Assembly: GCA_038040485.1 (NCBI GenBank)
Contig: JBBPIE010000015.1
Coordinates: 62,001 to 126,000 of the forward strand
Source: Onstottus_B arcticum
GTDB taxonomy: Bacteria; Acidobacteriota; Blastocatellia; UBA7656
Length of the DNA: 64,000 bases
Direction of reading: 5' to 3'
The translations under genes were made by a program, and so were the position numbers. Shown here piece after piece: positions 24,242 through 32,176 of this stretch. The notes under the pieces were generated by a model that did not search any database, was not told the DNA's origin, and saw nothing but the letters and a program-made list of their open reading frames with translations. Each line of letters starts with the position of its first letter. Within the stretch, counting starts at the first letter, position 1.

Positions 24242-24352
24242 TAGAACACCTCTCAAAATACTGGTCTTCACTCGATCTGGAGCTTGAGCGCCAAGGCTCC
24301 TCGTGTCAACAGCGAGCTCTCGACGACGAAACGAAGGCAGCTCGGATTCTTG

Positions 24353-24382
24353 TTGACGCGATTCCCGAGTCGAGGATATTAT
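24353..24382 (+). promoter_or_regulatory. Putative sigma-70-type promoter of the Lrp-family gene
   Basis: TTGACG (24353-24358), an 18-bp spacer, TATTAT (24377-24382). Both boxes match five of six. It faces away from truA. The -10 region contains the palindromic TATTATA, so its opposite strand reads TATAATA and could serve truA too, although no -35 for that direction is obvious. Confidence 0.5.
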
Positions 24383-24420
24383 AGGCGCACACGTTGGGCA
24401 GATTGGATTTTCTTACTCAT

Positions 24421-24939
24421 ATGATCCTTGATTCGATAGATTATAAGTTGCTCGACCTTCTGCAGCAGAACGCTCGCATGACTCAGATGGAGATGGCCAG
24501 TGCTGTAGGCCTGTCGCAGCCGGCGGTAGCGGAGCGTTTGCGCAAGCTCGAACAAGACAGCGTCATTCTGGGTTACTCGGCACGGGTCAGCGCTCGCAAG
24601 CTCGGCAAAGACATCTCGGCCTTTATCGGGGTGAGCATCGAGCATCCCAGGTACAACGCCGGATTTGCCAAGAAAATCCTCGCGTTGCCCGATGTGCTCG
24701 AGTGTCATCGCGTGACCGGCTCGGATTCCTATTTGCTCAAGGTGGTCACCGAAAACACCGAAAGCCTCGATCGTCTGATCTCGGATCTGCTGCGGGTGAT
24801 TCCCGGCGTTACCCGAACCCTGACTTCAATTGTCACATCGTCAATCAAGGAGGGCTCGCACATAACACCGGCGGAGCTGCAGGCGCAGGATCCCGCCCAG
24901 CACCGCAAGAACCGAACGAAACAGAAGAAGCGCCGATGA
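24421..24939 (+). CDS. Lrp/AsnC-family transcriptional regulator
   Basis: A 172-residue regulator, normal for the family. The N-terminal HTH covers residues 1-50 (MILDSIDYKLLDLLQQNARM, VGLSQPAVAERLRKLEQDSVI). The ligand-binding RAM domain (about 60-140) has YSARVSARKLG, ALPDVLECHRVTGSDSYLLKVV and ITSIV-like sequences. The protein starts at the ATG 24421; the open frame reaches 24394 on a TTG. It directly precedes a PLP aminotransferase and a PhzF gene on the same strand and may regulate them in response to an amino acid; that is inference. Confidence 0.93.
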   Translation: MILDSIDYKLLDLLQQNARMTQMEMASAVGLSQPAVAERLRKLEQDSVILGYSARVSARKLGKDISAFIGVSIEHPRYNAGFAKKILALPDVLECHRVTGSDSYLLKVVTENTESLDRLISDLLRVIPGVTRTLTSIVTSSIKEGSHITPAELQAQDPAQHRKNRTKQKKRR

Positions 24940-24990
24940 TCCTTCGCGAGGTTTGACACCTCGACCTTCCGACAACGCAAGGAGGAGCCT

Positions 24991-26235
24991 GTGGTAACAC
25001 ACACACCGATCGTCAGAAGCTCGGCTGACCCGGCCAGTTCCCCGGAAGTCAACGCGCACGGTCACAGATTCGCGCGCCGGATGTCCAACGTGAGCGCGTC
25101 GGCCGTGCGCGAGATACTCAAGGTCACTGAGCGCCCCGACATAATCTCGTTCGCAGGCGGCATGCCGGCGCCTGAGTTGTTTCCGGTTGCGGAAATTGCG
25201 CGGGCACATGCGCAGGTCTTTGCAGAGGAAGGGGCTGCCGCGCTTCAGTACAGCACCACCGAAGGCTGGAGGCCTTTGCGCGAGTGGATCGCCGCTCGAA
25301 TGCGAATGCGCGGCGTTCCCGCCGATGCCGACCGGGTCTTGATTACAACTGGTTCTCAACAAGGCATCGATCTCGTCGGTCGGGTCTTTCTCGAACCCGG
25401 TGACGAGGTCGTCGTCGAGAACCCCTGCTATGTGGCAGCGCTTCAGGTGTTCAGATCTTACGAAGCGACGCCGATCCCAGTCGAGAGCAACCACGATGGA
25501 ATGTGCGTCGATCAAGTCGAGGAAGCGCTGAAGCGAAGGCCGAAGCTGATCTATGTCGTCTCGGAGTTCTCAAATCCGAAGGGCACAAGTCTGTCAGACG
25601 AGCGGCGAAGGCAACTCATCGAGCTGTCGCTTCGATACGGCGTCCCTATCCTTGAAGACAACCCCTACAGCGAGCTTCGCTACTCGGGCGTTGCTTCCGA
25701 GCCCCTCGCTGCTCTCGATCGGGACAGCCTGGTGGTTCACATCGGAACATTCTCCAAGACCATCAGCCCCGGTATGCGAATCGGCTGGCTCCTGGCTAGC
25801 GACGACATCTTCAAAGAAGTAGTCATCGCGAAGCAGGCTTCGGATCTTCACACGAGCACAGTCGAACAACGAGCTTGCGCGCGACTGCTGCAAGAGTTCG
25901 ACTACGACGGACACGTGGCTCGGCTCTGCCGGGTTTACGGCGAGCGCTGTGCGACGATGCGCGCCGCAATCGACCGTCACTTCCCTGCGGAGACTCACTC
26001 GACAAAACCGGATGGTGGGCTCTTTCTCTGGGTCGAGTTGCCCAAGAGTGTCAGCGCCGACGACGTTTTCGCTGACGCACTGCGTGAGCACGTGGCGTTT
26101 GTGGCAGGAGCGTCGTTTTTCGTTAGAGAAGCGCAGTCAAACTTCATGCGGCTGAATTTCTCGAACCAGACGCCGGACATGATCGAAGAAGGCATCCGGC
26201 GAATTGCCGGGGTGTTGAAGCGGAGGATGGCATGA
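24991..26235 (+). CDS. PLP-dependent aminotransferase, class I/II (LysN/2-aminoadipate type)
   Basis: A 414-residue aminotransferase resembling 2-aminoadipate and aromatic aminotransferases. PLP-lysine is K256 in GTFSKTISPGMRIGW; upstream are FAGGMPAPELFP, TTEGWRPLREWIA and TTGSQQGIDLVGRVFLEPGD. The GTG at 24991 is preceded by AAGGAGG (24979-24985), 5 nt away. Substrate not deducible with confidence; the FAGGMP...SSEGW pattern favours the LysN-like group. It overlaps phzF by 4 nt, so they are co-translated, and a Lrp regulator lies upstream. Confidence 0.92.
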   Translation: MVTHTPIVRSSADPASSPEVNAHGHRFARRMSNVSASAVREILKVTERPDIISFAGGMPAPELFPVAEIARAHAQVFAEEGAAALQYSTTEGWRPLREWIAARMRMRGVPADADRVLITTGSQQGIDLVGRVFLEPGDEVVVENPCYVAALQVFRSYEATPIPVESNHDGMCVDQVEEALKRRPKLIYVVSEFSNPKGTSLSDERRRQLIELSLRYGVPILEDNPYSELRYSGVASEPLAALDRDSLVVHIGTFSKTISPGMRIGWLLASDDIFKEVVIAKQASDLHTSTVEQRACARLLQEFDYDGHVARLCRVYGERCATMRAAIDRHFPAETHSTKPDGGLFLWVELPKSVSADDVFADALREHVAFVAGASFFVREAQSNFMRLNFSNQTPDMIEEGIRRIAGVLKRRMA

Positions 26236-27149
26236 ACAGCAAGAGCTTTGTCATTGCGGATGTTTTCACCAGCGAGCGGTTTGGAGGCAACCAACTCGCG
26301 GTTTACACCGACGCCCGAGGCCTGGACGCCGAGACGATGCAGGACATCGCTCGCGAGATGAACTTCTCGGAGACAACGTTTCTCTTGCCGCCCGAGCAAG
26401 GCGGCGACTATCGAGTTCGGATCTTCACTCCGAACAGCGAGCTTCCCTTCGCAGGACACCCGATGGTCGGTTCTGCATTTGTCATCGTCTCCGAGAAGAT
26501 GAAAGAGTGGAGCGAGCCGGTCACGGTGCTGCAGCTCGAAACGGGAGTGGGCCTGATTCGAGTCGAGGTCGAGACAAAACAGGGCCGCGCTGGTCACACG
26601 ACGATGACCCAGCCGCTTCCCATCACGAAGGGCACATACACGGATACGGCTAGCCTGGCGGCGGCGCTGTCGATTGAAGTTTCCGATATCGAGAGCACGG
26701 GCTTGCCGGTGGAGCCAATGTACAACGGCATCACGACGATGATCGTTCCGATCGCCACGCTTGCGGCGGTCGAGCGAATCAAGATCGACGGTGGCGCGAT
26801 CGAGCGAATCAGCCTCGAAGCTGGCGTCGATACGGTGCTGTTCTTTACGCTGGAGACCCTGGCGCCGTCAAGCACCGTACATTGCAGAGTGTCCGCGGCG
26901 GCCGCAGGCATACTGGAAGACGCGGCGACCGGCTCGGCTAATGGGCCGCTCGGATTTTATCTTGTGCGCCACAAGCTTGTTCCCGCGGAGCGTCTGACAA
27001 AGATCGTGAGCGAGCAGGGCTACGAGATGAAACGACCGAGTCTGCTTCACATCGAGGTAGAGACTGATCCTGCGAGGCCCGAAGTTTTAGGCGTGCGAGT
27101 CGGCGGCGGAGTGGTAATCGCCGGCTGCGGCGAGATGTTTGTTTCCTGA
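26232..27149 (+). CDS. PhzF-family isomerase/epimerase
   Basis: A 305-residue protein of the PhzF/diaminopimelate-epimerase-like superfamily. Visible elements: FVIADVFTSERFGGNQLAVY, E47 in EMNFSETTFLL (the catalytic glutamate position), FTPNSELPFAGHPMVGSAF and the second-half DAATGSANGPLGFYLV. Phenazine genes are absent here, so the true substrate is unknown; in many genomes PhzF-like genes work in amino acid side pathways. The start ATG at 26232 overlaps the aminotransferase stop. A family A repeat begins directly after the stop. Confidence 0.92.
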   Translation: MNSKSFVIADVFTSERFGGNQLAVYTDARGLDAETMQDIAREMNFSETTFLLPPEQGGDYRVRIFTPNSELPFAGHPMVGSAFVIVSEKMKEWSEPVTVLQLETGVGLIRVEVETKQGRAGHTTMTQPLPITKGTYTDTASLAAALSIEVSDIESTGLPVEPMYNGITTMIVPIATLAAVERIKIDGGAIERISLEAGVDTVLFFTLETLAPSSTVHCRVSAAAAGILEDAATGSANGPLGFYLVRHKLVPAERLTKIVSEQGYEMKRPSLLHIEVETDPARPEVLGVRVGGGVVIAGCGEMFVS

Positions 27150-27151
27150 AG

Positions 27152-27254
27152 TGGCGTAGACTTTAGTCTGCGTCGCGTAGCGCAGAGTTTAGTCGGCGTC
27201 GCAGCTGATTGAACCAACTGCGCGAGCCGGCACAGACTAAAAAGTCTATGCTAC
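27152..27254. repeat. Family A repeat, 5' of the cupin gene
   Basis: Left arm gtggcgtagactttagtctgcg (from 27152) and right arm gcacagactaaaaagtctatgctac (27230-27254) are imperfectly complementary. An inner, older arm (cagagtttagtcggcgtcgc) lies at about 27183. The left arm starts right behind the PhzF stop. Together with 27724-27794 it brackets the cupin gene. Confidence 0.7.
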
Positions 27255-27358
27255 GCACAACTGCGGCGACTGTTCCCGCAGCTGCGCCTCCGCTATTATC
27301 AACGCTTGAGCTTTCCTGTATTCAAAGACCACTGACCTCATCCCCTGGAGGATCTAGG

Positions 27359-27730
27359 ATGAAACTCTACAACTGGAACAACCTTGACGAAGAACAAATC
27401 ACTCCCCTTCTCACGCGCCGTTACATCTCGAGCGAGCGAATCACGCTTGCCAGGTTCTTTCTCAAGAAGGGTTGCCTGGTGCAAAGCCACAGCCACGAGA
27501 ACGAACAGCTCACGACTGTTGTCAGCGGCGCGCTAAAGCTCGTCCTCGCCGGCGAAGAGGTCGTCGTCCGCGCAGGCGAGACGCTTTGCATTCCGCCGAA
27601 CACGCCTCACAGCGCCGAAGCTGTTGAAGACTGCGACGTGCTTGATGCGTTTGCTCCGGTTCGAAGCGACTGGCTCGAAGGCCGCGACGCCTATCTGCGC
27701 GGCAAGCAAGACGCCACTGAAGTGGCGTAG
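27359..27730 (+). CDS. Cupin-domain protein
   Basis: A 123-residue single-domain cupin. First motif: QSHSHENEQ with H44 and H46 (position of the motif Glu is Q50, with Glu49 adjacent), then VVSGALKLVL. Second motif: GETLCIPPNTPHS with H84. A mononuclear metal site is likely; dioxygenase, isomerase or simple binding function cannot be told apart. GGAGG at 27347-27351 selects the ATG at 27359. The stop codon (27728-27730) and the last few codons lie inside a family A repeat. Repeats on both sides make the gene look like a separate cassette. Confidence 0.88.
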   Translation: MKLYNWNNLDEEQITPLLTRRYISSERITLARFFLKKGCLVQSHSHENEQLTTVVSGALKLVLAGEEVVVRAGETLCIPPNTPHSAEAVEDCDVLDAFAPVRSDWLEGRDAYLRGKQDATEVA

Positions 27731-27794
27731 ACTCTAGTCTGCGTCAGTGGTGATCACCCGGTGCGCGATCGGCACAGACTGAAGTCTATGCTAC
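27724..27794. repeat. Family A repeat, 3' of the cupin gene
   Basis: Left arm gtggcgtagactctagtctgcgtc (from about 27724) and right arm gcacagactgaagtctatgctac (about 27772-27794) are complementary apart from a few changes. The left arm overlaps the cupin coding end and supplies its stop codon; the right arm ends 13 nt before the SDR ATG at 27808, leaving little space for an SD. Confidence 0.75.
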
Positions 27795-27807
27795 CTCCAG
27801 AGATGTT

Positions 27808-28599
27808 ATGAACTTCGGACTCAAAGGAAGAGTTGCAATCGTGGCGGCAGCATCAAGCGGTCTTGGAAAAGCCGTCGCCCGCGCACTTGCCGACGAGGGG
27901 GCGACCGTCGCGATAAGCGCGCGAACCGAACAACGCTTGCAAGAGGCAGCGCAAGAGATTCGATCTGCAACGGGAGCCGAAGTCCTCCCGATTACCGGCG
28001 ACCTGACAAGGGAAGGCGACGTTCGCAGCTTGATCCAGGAAACGGTGCGCCGCTTCGGGCGGATCGACATCGTTGTAGCGAACGCGGGCGGCCCGCCCGC
28101 TGGTTTCTTCGACGACTTCGACGCCGAAGCTTATCGCCAGGCAATCGAGTTGAACCTTATCAGCACGATCAATCTTTGCCGCGAAGCGGTCCCTCACATG
28201 CGCGCGCGCGGCTGGGGGCGAATCGTTGCAATAACCTCGATCGCGGCGAAGCAGCCGATCGACAATCTGATACTCTCAAACACGGCGCGGGCGGGCGTGC
28301 TCGGGTTTATGAAGAGCTTGTCGCAGCAAGTCGCCGCAGGCGGAATAACCGTCAACATTGTTTGTCCCGGTTATCATCTAACCGAACGCCTTTCGGGCCT
28401 CGCTTCGAACATCGCACAAAAGGAGAACACAACGGTGGAGGAAGTTTACGCTCGATGGGCTGCCTCGACTCCAATGAAGCGGATCGGCGACCCGAAGGAG
28501 TTTGCTGCTCTCGTTGCGTTTCTCTGCTCCGATCAAGCGAGCTACATCACGGGCACTGTCACTCAAGTGGACGGTGGAGCCTATCGAGGACTGATTTGA
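27808..28599 (+). CDS. SDR-family oxidoreductase with atypical active site
   Basis: A 263-residue short-chain dehydrogenase/reductase. The Rossmann motif is VAAASSGLGKAVARALADEG, followed by NAGGPPAGFF, a SIAAKQ segment and a C-terminal FLCSDQASYITGTVTQVDGG. The catalytic YxxxK is absent: at the expected place (157-161) the protein reads S-N-T-A-R. A subgroup of FabG-like proteins shares this substitution and is thought to work differently or be inactive. The gene ends at 28599, where the next gene overlaps by 4 nt (TTGA). Confidence 0.88.
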   Translation: MNFGLKGRVAIVAAASSGLGKAVARALADEGATVAISARTEQRLQEAAQEIRSATGAEVLPITGDLTREGDVRSLIQETVRRFGRIDIVVANAGGPPAGFFDDFDAEAYRQAIELNLISTINLCREAVPHMRARGWGRIVAITSIAAKQPIDNLILSNTARAGVLGFMKSLSQQVAAGGITVNIVCPGYHLTERLSGLASNIAQKENTTVEEVYARWAASTPMKRIGDPKEFAALVAFLCSDQASYITGTVTQVDGGAYRGLI

Positions 28600-29081
28600 C
28601 GCGCGTGGCCCTCACTCGCCCTGAAGTGAAAATACGAAGCTACCAGGACTCAGACTTCGAACGGCTCTACGAGATCGACCAGGCGGCGTTTCCAAAAGGG
28701 ATCGCGTACTCTCACCTCGAGCTTCAGCACTACATCCGATCGCGCAAGAGCCGGACGCTGGTCGCTGAAGATGTCGGCGACGTGATTGGCTTTGTGATTG
28801 CGAGTTCCGAACCACGACGGCTCGGGCACATCATCACGATTGATGTAGCGCCTCACCGCCAACGCGAGCAGATCGGCAGCAGGCTACTCGGCCAAATCGA
28901 ACAGTGGTTGTGGCAGCTAGGCGCCGAAGCGATTTATCTCGAGACGCCGGTCGATGACGCGGGCGCGCAAGGCTTCTACGACAAGCACGGATACTTCGTG
29001 CTTGATCGCATCGAGGCTTACTATAATGATTCGCTTGATGCGTTGGTGATGATGAAGACCAGCAAGCGTCCCACTCGTTAA
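28596..29081 (+). CDS. GNAT-family N-acetyltransferase
   Basis: A 161-residue acetyltransferase of the GNAT superfamily, similar to RimI. Signatures: IRSYQDSDFERLYEIDQAAFP at the N-terminus, then VIGFVIASSEPRRLGHIITIDVAPHRQREQIGSRLLGQIE (acetyl-CoA loop, Q/R-x-x-G-x-G/S type), ETPVDDAGAQGFYDKHGY and the terminal YYNDSLDALVM. The frame is open far upstream inside the SDR gene; TTG at 28596, with GAGGA 5 nt before it (28586-28590) and a TTGA overlap, is the likely start. Substrate unknown. Confidence 0.88.
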   Translation: MTRVALTRPEVKIRSYQDSDFERLYEIDQAAFPKGIAYSHLELQHYIRSRKSRTLVAEDVGDVIGFVIASSEPRRLGHIITIDVAPHRQREQIGSRLLGQIEQWLWQLGAEAIYLETPVDDAGAQGFYDKHGYFVLDRIEAYYNDSLDALVMMKTSKRPTR

Positions 29082-29506
29082 TTAGCCTGCGCCCCCTTAC
29101 TTTGTTCCGTAAACGTCAGCGTGCGACTTTGAGTGGTTTTTACCGCAGCGCCGTAGTTTCGGGGAAGACCGTCGTAATGCTTAAGGTCCGCAATGGCCAA
29201 ACGGTAGGTCGCTCACACCAATTACTCCTGATTGGTCCCAACCCCCTTTGTTTGGTCACCAAAAATACCTTTCAAAACGGTATTTGACGGTGTAGGATGA
29301 AGGGCTTTCAAAGAGCCTGGGTTCCAGCCGGCAGTTGACGCGACGAACGACTCGATCTCGGCGGGATGTGGCAAATACTTCCACACGAGTCACCGAACGG
29401 TGTGCTTGCTAATGCGAGCCCTACGATTTGTCGATTAAATGCACTCCGGGCCGGGCGTTGGAAGACGTGACAGCGCCCAAAGCAGAGCCTACGGAGGACG
29501 GCCGAT
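29082..29506. other. Intergenic gap, nothing strongly recognised
   Basis: About 425 nt without a gene. AATACC (29264-29269) and GGTATT (29279-29284) form a small inverted repeat with a 9-nt loop that could be an operator for the orphan gene that follows. No clear promoter, tRNA or repeat of the listed families is seen. A GGAGG at about 29491 belongs to the next gene's ribosome-binding site. Confidence 0.4.
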
Positions 29507-31006
29507 ATGAAGAGCGACTCATTCAGCACCGGTTATGTCAAGTACGACCTTGGCAGCGGCGAAGACTTTTTCCTGTCCGTAACACCCGGCTTCGAGCTCG
29601 GACCCGGAATCCAGCGTGACGGTGTATTGGCCCCGCACATGACGGATCCACACTGTGTCGGTCGTGTGTGCGGCGCCCTGCGTCTAAAGCATCGTCCGGT
29701 TGCAAGGCAGTTAGTTTCACCCTACGAGCAACGCGCAGGCACGTGGACCGTTTATCACCACTTGAAGCATTTCAGTGATACCCTGGGCAAAGAGGGCTGG
29801 CAAATCATTGGAGCCCAGGGTCACGGAGATCTGACGATGAACTACTGGCATGTCGCCTTTTGCAACCAACCCGGCTATGACAAACGTCCCAAGTTTTGCC
29901 GGCTGGAAACCAAGGAGGATGATGAAGCAAACGAGCCCTTTCATGAGAGAGCTTACCGATGCCTAGTGAAGTGGAGAGAGAAGTCTCGCCGACAGCCGAA
30001 GATTGAGTTTCGCACGATACACTTTCACACTGCGGCAACGGAAGCTGGCGTAACGGTCCATCTGGCCGACGACGACGACGACACGGACGTTACGAGGGAG
30101 GTCGCAGTTGCGATGGCCGGGAAGACCATCATCGAAAACGGCACTGAACTATCACTCGATGCCATCATAAACCGCTTCGACGATGTACGACATATCTTCA
30201 GGCTTCCTGAGGTCGAGGCAAGCGGCTATTATGAACGAACGAACATTGACAAAGTAATATTCGGGGAATATGAGCTATTTAGGAACCTGAACGTACGGAG
30301 AGCGGCACTTCATGCGCCTGTTCTTCTGCCATTAGACCCTGCTGAGAATCTGACGATCAAAGAGGAAGCGATTCTGAGCAGGCTGGATGAAGAGCACTTC
30401 AGAAAGACATCGAGTCCTTCTGAGATTCCAACGCTTCGAGGACAGTATCGTCACACAAGTGGTCACGGACCCACAACCTTGGACGTCTTTCTCCCGAGGA
30501 ACGTCTACCCGTTCGGAGTCATCGGTACTCCACTTCCTAGGGCGCAAGGCAGCGCGGGCGGCTCTGAAGTCATTTGCCTGTCCTCGGGTGGCCTATCCGG
30601 TCGCATCGGCAACACGCTGGAGGGAATCACTAGAGTCATGTACGACTTCCTTGCTTGTGGTGAAGCCATGGTTCTAGACGAAGGGCTCGATGTATTTCAA
30701 CTTGTGAATCCTACTCAGGGCAAGATTCCCCAGTATTCGAATCAGCAACTCCTATCAAGCATCGCTCAGCGCACCAACCAGCTAGTAATTGAAGAGGAGG
30801 AGAAATATGCCGATGAGTGGAGAAGAGCTAATCAACCGCAGCCCTTGAGTCTGCACGAAATTCCATTAAATAAAAAATTATTTGCCGAATTGGCAAGCGC
30901 CGAGACTGTCTCCGACGCGCCGGTGCCTGATGAAGTTTTTCCGGTCAGTCTGAAGCGATCACAAATCCGCGCCGTGTTGATCTTCGCTAAGAAGCTCGAC
31001 AAATAG
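29507..31006 (+). CDS. Large orphan protein, AT-richer than its neighbours
   Basis: A 499-residue protein not recognised overall. It has no signal peptide or membrane segment. The N-terminal half contains many His/Trp/Tyr (VYHHLKHFSDTLG, GWQIIGAQGHGDLTMNYWH). A stretch near residues 340-400 (FGVIGTPLP, VICLSSGGLSGRIGNTLEGITR, MVLDEGLDVFQLVN) recalls the C-terminal pattern of phosphodiester glycosidases (NAGPA-like, with a variant of the LDGGGST motif), but the similarity is weak. Base composition and codon use shift towards A/T, most visibly near the 3' end, suggesting acquisition. ATG at 29507 after GGAGG. Confidence 0.6.
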   Translation: MKSDSFSTGYVKYDLGSGEDFFLSVTPGFELGPGIQRDGVLAPHMTDPHCVGRVCGALRLKHRPVARQLVSPYEQRAGTWTVYHHLKHFSDTLGKEGWQIIGAQGHGDLTMNYWHVAFCNQPGYDKRPKFCRLETKEDDEANEPFHERAYRCLVKWREKSRRQPKIEFRTIHFHTAATEAGVTVHLADDDDDTDVTREVAVAMAGKTIIENGTELSLDAIINRFDDVRHIFRLPEVEASGYYERTNIDKVIFGEYELFRNLNVRRAALHAPVLLPLDPAENLTIKEEAILSRLDEEHFRKTSSPSEIPTLRGQYRHTSGHGPTTLDVFLPRNVYPFGVIGTPLPRAQGSAGGSEVICLSSGGLSGRIGNTLEGITRVMYDFLACGEAMVLDEGLDVFQLVNPTQGKIPQYSNQQLLSSIAQRTNQLVIEEEEKYADEWRRANQPQPLSLHEIPLNKKLFAELASAETVSDAPVPDEVFPVSLKRSQIRAVLIFAKKLDK

Positions 31007-31262
31007 GCGCTGGGGGAATACGAGTCGAGGACCGCCGGAAACAAGCACTTCGACGGTGCCCCAACCCTAGCTAGCTTTGGTCGGACAAAGACGGGACCGC
31101 CGGCCAACCCAAATCGAAAACGCCAGTTCCCGACGCACCTGAAGAAGAACTATCCCAATGTTGGGGTTTACACCCTATCCTGTGCGCGTGTCCTTGTGAC
31201 AGCCAGTTTCGGGTGGTAGGCTCTTTGCTTGCAGCTAGTTCATTACCGGGAGAGACAGATGA

Positions 31263-32123
31263 ATGCGAGTTGAAACAGGTGTGATTGCGGCGGCCGGATC
31301 TGGAACGCGAATGCTGCCTATCACGCTGGGCTATCCCAAAGAGCTACTGCCCATCATCAACAAGCCGGCAATCCAGCTCATCATCGAGGAATTCATTGAC
31401 TCGGGGATTGAACGAATCATCATTATTACCGGCGAGAACTCGGATCCTCTGCGGCGCAAGTATGAGCCTACGAGCCCGATCCAGCGTGGACAGTATAAGT
31501 CGCTCGACGAGTTCATCGACAGGCTGGCGAATGTTGAGATTATCATCGAGGTGCAGGAGGGGCCTTACGGCAACGGCACTCCGCTGATAGTAGCAAGCCA
31601 GCATCTAACGCGGGACGACGTGTTCATCTATGCCTACGGCGACGACCTCATCAAGTCAACCGAGCCATTCACCCGAAGGTTAATTGAAGCTCATGAACGG
31701 ACTGGCGCGCTGGTTGTGGCGACTCAGCGGATTCCATGGGAAGACGTGGAGCGGTACGGTGTAGCGCAGCTCAAAGAAGGTGACAACCCGGATGGAGAGC
31801 TTCTCGATCTGGTGGAAAAACCGACCCGCGAAGAAGCACCGTCAAACCTCGCTGTATTTGGGCGCTTCCTGCTTTCAAACGATATCAGTAGAATCTTGAC
31901 TGAGATTCCCAAGGGCAAGGCTGGCGAGCTATGGCTCACGGACGCGCTGCGCGAATACCTTCGAAGAGGCAACCGGATAGTCAGCGCATCCGTGAAGGAT
32001 GGCGTCTGGCTAACGATTGGCGATCCAGTGAACTACTTGAAGACCGTGATTGAGTACGCGCTTGATGATCCTGAGCTTCGAGCTGCGCTCGAACCCCGGA
32101 TTCGTCAACTGATTGGTTGCTAA
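31263..32123 (+). CDS. galU: UTP-glucose-1-phosphate uridylyltransferase-like nucleotidyltransferase
   Basis: Makes UDP-glucose (or a related nucleotide sugar) from UTP and a sugar phosphate, for polysaccharide synthesis; cytoplasmic. The 286 residues show GVIAAAGSGTRMLPITLGYPKELLPI, the GalU signature, IERIIIITG, GPYGNGTPLIVA, FIYAYGDDLI and the C-terminal VSASVKDGVWLTIGDP. The DDL motif (metal and catalysis) is intact. Normal length for GalU. The distinction from RmlA-type enzymes is made on the signature. No recognised sugar gene lies next to it. Confidence 0.93.
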   Translation: MRVETGVIAAAGSGTRMLPITLGYPKELLPIINKPAIQLIIEEFIDSGIERIIIITGENSDPLRRKYEPTSPIQRGQYKSLDEFIDRLANVEIIIEVQEGPYGNGTPLIVASQHLTRDDVFIYAYGDDLIKSTEPFTRRLIEAHERTGALVVATQRIPWEDVERYGVAQLKEGDNPDGELLDLVEKPTREEAPSNLAVFGRFLLSNDISRILTEIPKGKAGELWLTDALREYLRRGNRIVSASVKDGVWLTIGDPVNYLKTVIEYALDDPELRAALEPRIRQLIGC

Positions 32124-32176
32124 GGCTTGGTGCCGCTGAGACGGTGCATTGCCGAAATGAAAGTTCCAACTGCAAA

